Source: Macrococcus carouselicus
GTDB lineage: Bacteria; Bacillota; Bacilli; Staphylococcales; Staphylococcaceae
Direction of reading: 5' to 3'
DNA: 64,000 nucleotides
NCBI RefSeq assembly: GCF_004359515.1
Contig: NZ_SCWD01000006.1
Location: 1-64,000 of the forward strand
Shown piece after piece: positions 1 through 7,282 of this stretch (position 1 is its first letter; each line of letters starts with the position of its first letter). The notes beneath the pieces were generated by a model. That model was not told where the DNA came from. It saw only the letters and a program-made list of their open reading frames with translations, and searched no databases. A program made the translations under genes and the position numbers.

Positions 1-103
1 CCTCCTCTATCCGCTTCTTCATCCGCTCCTGACGCTTCCGTTCCTCCCTCATCCTCAGCTTCTCCTGACTCGCCATCCTGATATTAGAGACCTGTCTTCT
101 CAC
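1..103 (-). CDS. Start of a charged coiled-coil protein, runs off the left edge
   Basis: An open frame begins at GTG (101-103) or ATG (74-76) on the minus strand and continues past base 1. The visible part is very rich in Arg, Lys, Glu and Gln, as in a basic coiled coil. It is clearly richer in G+C than the cluster to its right. If the molecule is circular, the frame continues in phase into the gene at the right edge (63525-63989). Function unknown. Confidence 0.5.
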   Translation of the reverse strand, partial: MRRQVSNIRMASQEKLRMREERKRQERMKKRIEE

Positions 104-395
104 TTAATCTTATGAAAATAAAGAGTGTACAGAAAATAATGTTTCTAGAACAACTATTTATCGCTATTTAAAGAAAATGGACAACAATATTAAAAATGAG
201 AGCTAGAATCTTCTAGCTCTCATTTATCAGTATAGGTAAATTATATGATTTTACCTGATTAATTTACTTGTTTTTAACAAATATTAAAACAGCAATAAAC
301 ACTATTAATAAATAACAATAAGATACTATTGGTAATGATGAATATATACTTTAACATTTCTAAGATAAAATCTTGAAGTTCTTTAAAATTTTAAT
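104..395. other. Non-coding boundary between backbone and biosynthetic cluster
   Basis: No convincing gene. It holds a near-perfect hairpin (about 194-225, stem ATGAGAGCTAGAA with a 2-nt loop) that could end transcripts. The base composition shifts from G+C-richer backbone on the left to extremely AT-rich DNA on the right, so this is the likely left boundary of the imported cluster. Confidence 0.5.
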
Positions 396-1121
396 TTATA
401 ATTTGTCAAAATAAAAATTTTTTTTAGTTTCTATTACATATTTAATACCGTCGTTTAGTTTTATGTAAAAATCATCTTCGTAATGGAACGGAGATAGTCC
501 CCACCTGTGATCAGATGTTCCGAAAAATCCGTTTAATTCTATTGTTAATAAATTTTGTATATTAGATTCAAGTAAGTCAAATATTAAATCTGAGTTTTTT
601 AGTAGAAATTTTGCATTGTCATTTAGATTTTGATGTAACAACTTATTAGAGTTATTATCATAGTAGAATAATGTAGGCTTAACTTTATTTAAAATTACTA
701 ATTCATATTTAGAAAATAATGAGACAATCTCTTGTATCCTATTCTTTAGTAATAATAACTTATCCTCATGATTTAAAAGACTATATCCAATATCAATTTT
801 GGAGTTTTGAAATTCTCTAGAAAATGTAAATAAAGTATCTGAATGTTGTGCGATTCGCAGTCTCTCTTCAAAAATATCAATCAATAAAATATTATTTTTA
901 GGTCTTTTTAAATATTTTTGATGAGTTTTTGTGAGGTCATTGTAAACCATATTTTTATTAAATTTTGAGTCTAGTTTAATATCATTAAATTCAATATTTA
1001 GAGGAGGGGAAACGGCACTTACCATTGATGATCTAGCAAAGTAATGTCCTAATGAATATGATGAGTTTTTGAAATTGAATGAATCTCTAGAAATACAAGA
1101 TCCAAATATATCTATTTTCAT
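396..1121 (-). CDS. DUF6270-type SGNH-like protein
   Basis: This 241-aa protein opens with a beta strand running into FGSCISRD (residues 6-13), the block typical of DUF6270 proteins. Those are often found near capsule and surface-glycan genes and look like relatives of SGNH hydrolases. A late SPFHY block, around residue 212, could carry the matching histidine. No signal peptide or membrane segment is visible. It is the last gene of the leftward block that holds an ATP-grasp ligase and the MFS transporter. It may add or remove an acyl group on the cluster product, or act as a ligand-binding partner. The family match is good; the activity is inferred. Confidence 0.6.
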   Translation of the reverse strand: MKIDIFGSCISRDSFNFKNSSYSLGHYFARSSMVSAVSPPLNIEFNDIKLDSKFNKNMVYNDLTKTHQKYLKRPKNNILLIDIFEERLRIAQHSDTLFTFSREFQNSKIDIGYSLLNHEDKLLLLKNRIQEIVSLFSKYELVILNKVKPTLFYYDNNSNKLLHQNLNDNAKFLLKNSDLIFDLLESNIQNLLTIELNGFFGTSDHRWGLSPFHYEDDFYIKLNDGIKYVIETKKNFYFDKL

Positions 1122-1182
1122 AGTATTTGCTCCTCTTTCGATAATTTTTAGTAATTCTTTAAAATAGTAATGTAAAATCTAA

Positions 1183-2373
1183 TTAGACAACTACAATTTT
1201 ATTGTCTTTAGTTTGCAGAATATAAAATACTTTGTCTAAATAATCTTTACATGAATCTATTGCTTGTTTAGAAGTTGGACCTTTTGAAATTACATAGCAT
1301 AATCTATCTAAAGAGCTTGAAGTGGGGGTGATAAAATCATTTACATTTTTAAATTTGTAAAATTCTATAAAATTCATATTATTATCATCATTTTGATTAA
1401 TAATTGAAATAACTTTTCCTTGAACATCACTGGTTTTAAACCAAATAGCGGAATGTATATTTTTAGGTTCAATATTTATATCGGTGTGTGTGTTATGAAT
1501 TAATGTATTAGTTAAGAAATAATCAAAGATATCAAAATTTAAGGCTTCTTTTATTAAAATAGGTATGCAGTCACCCGGAGGCCTTAGATGAGTCTCAATT
1601 AGCTGTATATTTTGTTGTTCGGTTATTATAATCTCTGTGTGACTAATACCATCATTAACGTTAAGTTTATCTAATAAAGAAACAATAAAACTTTTAATTT
1701 TCTCTTCTAAAAGATTAGGGAATACTTTAGGAAAAGAATGTCCTATCTCAACAAAATTCTGATTTTTATATTTTTTTGTAATTCCAATTATTTTATGTAT
1801 ATTATTTATCGAAATAACTTCAATACTATATTCTTTACCGAAAATAAATTCTTCTAGAATTCCTATTTTATTATCTTTAGAAAAGTTTATCCAATTATTT
1901 TGCAGTTCACTTTCATTATTGATTTTATAAACATTTTGACTTGCAAATCCATCTATTGGTTTTAATATTGCAGGATATTTAGTTTTTATTATTCCTTTTT
2001 TTAAATCCTCATAATTGTTAATAATAGCATATTTAAAACTATTATTTTCTTGAAAAACTCTCATTTCATATTTGTTATTAATTTTAGAAATATTATGGTT
2101 ACTATTAGAGGGCACTTTTAAGTGTTCAGATAATCGATAAGTTAACTCCATACTTCTTTCACGGAAACAATAGATATAATCAAAAGGGTTTTGTGTATGG
2201 AGCACATTTATAATTTCTATATTGTTTTCTAGTATAGAGTCTATAGTTATAATTCTGTGGTATTCATAAGGTCTAATTTCTTCTGGATAAGAGAGCCATG
2301 TTACATGATGATTACTATTTCTTAACCATTTGTGAGGAGGTGGGAATCCATCTATAATTAAAATATTCTTCAT
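1183..2373 (-). CDS. ATP-grasp ligase A
   Basis: This 396-aa protein has ATP-grasp signatures: the nucleotide-binding strand LKPIDGFASQNV (about residues 137-148), the LEEFIFGKEYSIEV block, and the metal and phosphate segment IETHLRPPGD. This layout matches single-chain amino-acid ligases that make an acyl phosphate with ATP and then an amide. Substrates cannot be read from sequence. The MFS transporter gene lies 11 bp upstream and the DUF6270 gene follows, so this block may couple a final ligation to export. It is one of three ATP-grasp proteins in the cluster, and the only one transcribed leftward. The other two are clearly diverged from it. Confidence 0.8.
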   Translation of the reverse strand: MKNILIIDGFPPPHKWLRNSNHHVTWLSYPEEIRPYEYHRIITIDSILENNIEIINVLHTQNPFDYIYCFRERSMELTYRLSEHLKVPSNSNHNISKINNKYEMRVFQENNSFKYAIINNYEDLKKGIIKTKYPAILKPIDGFASQNVYKINNESELQNNWINFSKDNKIGILEEFIFGKEYSIEVISINNIHKIIGITKKYKNQNFVEIGHSFPKVFPNLLEEKIKSFIVSLLDKLNVNDGISHTEIIITEQQNIQLIETHLRPPGDCIPILIKEALNFDIFDYFLTNTLIHNTHTDINIEPKNIHSAIWFKTSDVQGKVISIINQNDDNNMNFIEFYKFKNVNDFITPTSSSLDRLCYVISKGPTSKQAIDSCKDYLDKVFYILQTKDNKIVVV

Positions 2374-2384
2374 AATTAGTCTCC

Positions 2385-3554
2385 TTAATATTTATTTTTT
2401 TTTAATATTAAAATAATCCATATAGCATTTATAGAGATAAGACCAAAGGAAATGATATAAAAAACCTTAGTTATTGTATATTCAGCTATAATTCCAAAAA
2501 TAAGAAAACCCAACGGTGTAGCCATAGAAGATATTGTAAAAATAATTGCAAATACTTGTCCTAAGTATTTTTGTTCGACATTCAATTGAATGTAATTTTG
2601 GAATGCAATATTATATCTCCCTAAAGAAAAGTTTAATATAAAACAACAAATCAACATTGAGAGACTTGAATACAAAAAGGCAGGCAGCAATAGGAAAATA
2701 CCTGAGACAAATATCATAAATCTTTCAGATACTAACTGCTCATCTAATTTTATAAAGTTTGATGATAGAACTCCTAGTAGTAATCCAAGTGATTCAAAAG
2801 ATAAAAATAATCCATACATAGATGTATCTTCAATCACTTCCTTAGAATATATAGGTAGTATTAGGTTAAAACCTGTTAAAAAAAAGTTAGAAAAAAAACC
2901 TGTATATAAGAGATAAGAAAGTAATTTATCTCTTTGTATGTATTTAATATTCTCTTTGTAGCTTTTAAAGAATGAGTTTTTTCTTTTAAAATTAGTTTTT
3001 TTAGTTTTAATGTTATTTATAAATATAAATGAACAAAGATAACTTAGGGCATTTATTAGTAAAACAGAAGTAATATCAATTAATTCATTAGAATACAAAT
3101 ATGTAGATAATATAGGTGTAAGTACTTTATTGAACTCGTTAATTGAAGAAAGGCTGGTGTTAAATGTCACCAATCTATCTTTAGTAGATATTTCAGGAAT
3201 AAGAGATTTAAATATTGGAGAACTAAAGGAGTTGTTAATATTTAGTAATATAATTAATGATAAAATAAACCAAATGTTTTCATATTTAACTAGTGGAATC
3301 ATCAATATACAACAACTCATAGAAAATAAATCTACAATTTTTAACGATTCAGTTTTCTCCTTGCCTTCACTAAAGTAACCTCCTACTAGGCTAGAAACTA
3401 CACTTGCCATGCCACCAATACTAAGGGTTAGACCTAATATACTGTTGCTCCCATAAACAGATAAAATATATAAACTAATAATAGTATTGAATATAGTACT
3501 TCCAATAACGGATGTTATCTTAGCAGATAATAAGTTAATTTCATTAATTTTCAT
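2385..3554 (-). CDS. MFS transporter (probable exporter)
   Basis: This 389-aa protein is hydrophobic with about 11-12 predicted membrane helices. A basic loop near the middle (TKKTNFKRKNSFFKSYK) is typical of the cytoplasmic loop of major facilitator proteins. The length and the N-terminal helices fit the macrolide/enterobactin-exporter type of MFS. As the only transporter in the cluster it probably exports the product or gives self-resistance. It starts the leftward block and is divergent from the rightward ATP-grasp pair across a 73-bp promoter region. Direction of transport is inferred from context. Confidence 0.8.
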   Translation of the reverse strand: MKINEINLLSAKITSVIGSTIFNTIISLYILSVYGSNSILGLTLSIGGMASVVSSLVGGYFSEGKEKTESLKIVDLFSMSCCILMIPLVKYENIWFILSLIILLNINNSFSSPIFKSLIPEISTKDRLVTFNTSLSSINEFNKVLTPILSTYLYSNELIDITSVLLINALSYLCSFIFINNIKTKKTNFKRKNSFFKSYKENIKYIQRDKLLSYLLYTGFFSNFFLTGFNLILPIYSKEVIEDTSMYGLFLSFESLGLLLGVLSSNFIKLDEQLVSERFMIFVSGIFLLLPAFLYSSLSMLICCFILNFSLGRYNIAFQNYIQLNVEQKYLGQVFAIIFTISSMATPLGFLIFGIIAEYTITKVFYIISFGLISINAIWIILILKKNKY

Positions 3555-3627
3555 TATTCCCTCCTATTACATATAATATATATTATACTAAAAAAAAGTA
3601 AAGTTCACCCATAGGAGGTAAGAGCTA
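3555..3627. promoter_or_regulatory. Divergent promoter region, MFS block and ATP-grasp B/C block
   Basis: This 73-bp, very AT-rich gap separates two genes facing apart and must hold both promoters. A run of overlapping TATAAT/TATACT-like hexamers lies in 3570-3592. On the plus strand AGGAGGT (about 3614-3620) is an excellent ribosome binding site for the start at 3628. On the minus strand GGAGGGA precedes the start at 3554. Confidence 0.5.
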
Positions 3628-4803
3628 ATGAACATAGTTTTTATTATGAGAGATAAGTATGACAGAACACCTCTCCCACACGTAAATCTGTCCGAAATAA
3701 ATTTTTACATTTTTTGTCTTAAAAAACATGAATTAACCTTTGAAATTTTTAATAATGTAAAGAGTTATGATAAATTTGATGATGAATTGGACAAAGATAT
3801 AATACTATTAAATAGCAACTCAAAGATAGATAGAATATTTGTTTTTGATGAAAGAGATATTGAAAGAGCTGCAAATTTGAGAAGTGTATTAAATATCAAA
3901 GGATTAAAAATAGAAGAGGCAAAAATATTTAGAAATAAAAATTTAATGAAAATAAAAATAGAATCATGTGGATTTAAAACTCCAAAATATAAAATGATAA
4001 ATACTTTTGAGGATCTAGAGTCTTTTATTAGAAATAAGGATTATCCACTAATATTGAAGCCAATAGATGGTTTGTCTTCAATAGGAGTTAAAAAAATATC
4101 GTCATTTGAAGAGTACAATGAAATTAAAGAAGAAGTTTCTCTTCCTTGTTTAATAGAGGAATATATTGACGGAGATATGTTTCATATTGATGGAATAATA
4201 GATAATGGAGAAGTTATTTTTAAATCGGTGACAAAATATATTACACAACCACTAGAATATACAAATGGACTTGGGTTAAATTCTATGTTACTTCCAAATA
4301 GTGATCCGATGTTTCTATTATTATCAGAATACACAGATAGAATAACTAATATTTTAAATTTTGATGAGCAATCAATATTTCATTTAGAAGTTTTTTTTGT
4401 AAAGGAAGAGATATTATTTTGTGAGATTGCTTGTAGAGCAGGAGGTGGTAATATAATAAAGATGATTGAAATTGCTTATGGTGTGAATATGGAAAAAGAA
4501 TATATCGAACTAAACCTAGGTAGAAATATAACATCTAATATATTAAATAATAACTCTCAATATTACTTAAAGACCAATTATTTAAATAAGAAAGGTGTTT
4601 TATCCAAACCTATTAAAAATCCGACGTTTAGTTGGTGTGTACACTTTGAATTTACCGGTAAAATTAATAAGGATTATACTACACCCCAAAATTATTTTGA
4701 TTATTATGCACAGTCAATAATAAAATCTGAGAATAAAAAGGATCTAAATGATAAATATTTTATTCTGTTGAAATATATAGAAAAACAAAAAATATGGAGG
4801 TAA
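3628..4803 (+). CDS. ATP-grasp ligase B
   Basis: This 391-aa protein has ATP-grasp motifs: LKPIDGLSSIGVKK (about residues 144-157), IEEYIDGDMFHIDG (about 183-196), and the catalytic end segment FCEIACRAGGGN (about 270-281), where Glu and Asn would bind magnesium. The GGG-containing form is common in carnosine-synthase-like and dapdiamide-type ligases that join amino acids or acids to amines. It is followed after 3 bp by a second ATP-grasp gene of the same size. The pair may act in successive ligation steps. Start chosen for its AGGAGGT site. Substrate unknown. Confidence 0.82.
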   Translation: MNIVFIMRDKYDRTPLPHVNLSEINFYIFCLKKHELTFEIFNNVKSYDKFDDELDKDIILLNSNSKIDRIFVFDERDIERAANLRSVLNIKGLKIEEAKIFRNKNLMKIKIESCGFKTPKYKMINTFEDLESFIRNKDYPLILKPIDGLSSIGVKKISSFEEYNEIKEEVSLPCLIEEYIDGDMFHIDGIIDNGEVIFKSVTKYITQPLEYTNGLGLNSMLLPNSDPMFLLLSEYTDRITNILNFDEQSIFHLEVFFVKEEILFCEIACRAGGGNIIKMIEIAYGVNMEKEYIELNLGRNITSNILNNNSQYYLKTNYLNKKGVLSKPIKNPTFSWCVHFEFTGKINKDYTTPQNYFDYYAQSIIKSENKKDLNDKYFILLKYIEKQKIWR

Positions 4804-4806
4804 AAA

Positions 4807-5988
4807 ATGATATTGATTATCACCACATATCCAAATATATATACAAAGTTAAAAGAGTATATTTTAAATAATGGGATTAAAGAATATGTTTTAATAACCT
4901 CAAAAAAAAATGAGTTAAGTTATAAAGGATTAAACTGTGACTGTGTTAATGAATTTAACCAAGAGTCTATAGTTTCTAGAGCAATCTTCTATCATCAGAA
5001 GAATAAGGTTAAGAGAGTGATCTCATTTGGAGAGAAAGATGTTATTATTGCTGCCTATATAAGATCTTTATTAAATATAGAAGGTCAAAAAATTAATAAT
5101 GCTGAAGTATTTAGAAATAAATATGTGATGAAGAAAAAATTGATAGAAAAGAAATTTATTGTTTCAAATTTTGAAGGTAATTTAACTAGGGAAAAGATTT
5201 TATTTTTTATTAAAAAAAATGGAAAATCGGTTTTAAAACCTTTGTATGGGGTGGCTTCTAAAGGTATATTTATAATAGATGCTGAAACGGATTTAGAAAA
5301 TATTGTTTGCAAAATTAATCTAGATAATTATATGCTTGAAAAGTATGTTGACTTTAAAGCAATGTATTCAATTGATTCTTTAGTTATAAATGGAGTTTCT
5401 GTTATAAATGCAGCTCACAAATATAATATTGATCCTTTGATGATGACAAATACCAAGAAATGGCATGTAGTAAATCAACTCAATATAGATAGTACATTTT
5501 CTAAAAGACTTATTGAAATTCAAAAATCTTTGATAGATAAATTGGAAAATGAGAATTCAAGTTACGCTATGCATACAGAAGTTTTTCATACAATAGATGA
5601 TAGAATAATGATATGTGAAGTTGCTAGCAGATTTGGTGGAGCTAGAATACCTGATTTATTAAATAATGCGTTTAAAGTTAATGTATACGATATGTATTTA
5701 GATAGTTTATTTGAGCGAAGAATTACTCAAGACAAAGTAGTAGAGCAGAAAAGTAAAGTCTGTTCTATTCTAATACCTAAAGTTATCGGTGAGGTTAATG
5801 GATTTCCTGATAAAGAAACTATAAATCTGCCTTTTATATCAGAATATTCTCTATATGTAAAAAATGGAGATGATATAAAAGAGATGAAGCACAGTGTAGA
5901 TTCTGCGGCTGTGATGGTTCTTACTGTACCTCTTGAAGAAGAAATAACTGTGCATATAAATAATATAAAAAGGTATTTTCCGTATTAG
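4807..5988 (+). CDS. ATP-grasp ligase C
   Basis: This 393-aa protein is arranged like its upstream neighbour and is probably an ancient duplicate of it. It has LKPLYGVASKGIFI (about residues 141-154), MLEKYVDFKAMYSID, and the magnesium segment CEVASRFGGARIPD. The ribosome site GGAGG lies across the stop of the preceding gene, so the two are translated as a pair. It ends just before a strong terminator. It probably makes a second amide bond in the same pathway. Substrate unknown. Confidence 0.82.
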   Translation: MILIITTYPNIYTKLKEYILNNGIKEYVLITSKKNELSYKGLNCDCVNEFNQESIVSRAIFYHQKNKVKRVISFGEKDVIIAAYIRSLLNIEGQKINNAEVFRNKYVMKKKLIEKKFIVSNFEGNLTREKILFFIKKNGKSVLKPLYGVASKGIFIIDAETDLENIVCKINLDNYMLEKYVDFKAMYSIDSLVINGVSVINAAHKYNIDPLMMTNTKKWHVVNQLNIDSTFSKRLIEIQKSLIDKLENENSSYAMHTEVFHTIDDRIMICEVASRFGGARIPDLLNNAFKVNVYDMYLDSLFERRITQDKVVEQKSKVCSILIPKVIGEVNGFPDKETINLPFISEYSLYVKNGDDIKEMKHSVDSAAVMVLTVPLEEEITVHINNIKRYFPY

Positions 5989-6090
5989 AATTTTTTTGTT
6001 ACTCATAAAAAAATTCTAAAAAACAAACTAAGGTTAGTATTAAGTTCCCCTGCCATGATAGATGAACTTTACCCCAAACCTTAGTTTTTT
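5986..6090. terminator. Two nested terminators between converging blocks
   Basis: Two hairpins fill the gap. The first pairs TAGAATTTTTTT (5986-5997) with AAAAAAATTCTA (6007-6018). The second pairs AAACTAAGGTT (6025-6035) with AACCTTAGTTT (6077-6087), is followed by T residues, and contains an inner TTAAGTTC/GAACTTTA stem. Both sides have A/T tracts, so it should stop transcription from both directions. Confidence 0.8.
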
Positions 6091-7262
6091 TAGTCTCTAT
6101 AGAATACGTCTCTTGTAAAAATTTTATTTTTAAACTTTTCTAAATTTTTATCGTATCTATTAGATAATACAAAGTCACTTTTTTCAAAGAGTTCATCGAG
6201 ATCTTTGCATAACTCTACATCAGAAGAATTAAAGTTAGTTAATAAAGGTTCGTATATTAATATATTAACTTTATTAGACTTTAGATATTTGATTATATCC
6301 CATATAGCAGATTCACGAAAATTTGATGAATCTTTTTTCATGGTTAAACGATAAATTCCAATAACCTTTGGATTTAATTTCATTAAATTTTCAACGATAA
6401 ATTTTTTACGTTCTTGATTAGATTGATTAATAGAACTGATTAAAGCACTGTGCACTTCATTCAAGTGAATAGTTGTTTGTTTAGTATCTTTCGGTAAGCA
6501 ATAACCTCCATATCCAAATGATGGATTATTATAATGATTACCTATTCTAGGGTCTAAACACACACCACTTATGATATTTTTTGCAGAAACTTTATTTTCT
6601 ATACAGAAACTATCTATTTCATTAAAAAAAGCAACTCTCATAGCTAGATAGGTGTTGGAGAATAATTTTATAGATTCAGCCTCTTTAGAGGTAGTGATTA
6701 AACAAGAAACATCCGAGGATACGGTAGCTTCTAGATATAAATCTGCAATTTTTTTTGAAATAAGACTATCTCCTCCGATAATTATTCTACTAGGGTGAAT
6801 ACTGTCATATATGGCATTTCCTTCCCTTAAAAATTCAGGAGAAAAAATGATACGATTAGTGTTATATTTTTTATTTAATTCATCTGTAAGTCCGATATTG
6901 ATTGTGGATTTAATAACAAAGATAGTATGTTTATTTTGAAAAATGTTTTGTTCTATAATACTTTCAATAATAGAAGTATCAAATTTATTTTCTTTCTCAA
7001 TATAGTCTGTTGGGGCAGAGATGATAATAATATCTGGATTCGATAAATCAGCTAAGTTAGATTTTATCAACTTAAAGGCTACATTATTAGATTTAAAATT
7101 ATTATAATTAAATCCTATTCCGTCATCAATGGGTAAGACGTTGTTTTTTAACATATCAATTTTATAGTTATCTACATCGTAGCCAATGATATTATTATTA
7201 TTACTAAGTGTAATTAAGTTAGCTAAGCCTACGTAACCCAGTCCAAAAATAGAAATTTTCAT
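6090..7262 (-). CDS. UDP-glucose/GDP-mannose dehydrogenase family protein
   Basis: This 390-aa protein is a complete NDP-sugar 6-dehydrogenase. It has the NAD-binding GLGYVGLAN at residues 7-15, SPEFLREG in the middle, and the active-site block FGYGGYCLPKDT with the nucleophilic Cys. Such enzymes oxidise an NDP-hexose to the uronic acid in two NAD-dependent steps. A free uronic carboxylate would be an obvious substrate for the amide ligases nearby. It is the last gene of the long leftward block, 20 bp after the NRPS gene. The exact sugar (glucose, GlcNAc or ManNAc series) cannot be told. Confidence 0.88.
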   Translation of the reverse strand: MKISIFGLGYVGLANLITLSNNNNIIGYDVDNYKIDMLKNNVLPIDDGIGFNYNNFKSNNVAFKLIKSNLADLSNPDIIIISAPTDYIEKENKFDTSIIESIIEQNIFQNKHTIFVIKSTINIGLTDELNKKYNTNRIIFSPEFLREGNAIYDSIHPSRIIIGGDSLISKKIADLYLEATVSSDVSCLITTSKEAESIKLFSNTYLAMRVAFFNEIDSFCIENKVSAKNIISGVCLDPRIGNHYNNPSFGYGGYCLPKDTKQTTIHLNEVHSALISSINQSNQERKKFIVENLMKLNPKVIGIYRLTMKKDSSNFRESAIWDIIKYLKSNKVNILIYEPLLTNFNSSDVELCKDLDELFEKSDFVLSNRYDKNLEKFKNKIFTRDVFYRD

Positions 7263-7282
7263 TAAAACCCTTCTTTATATTA

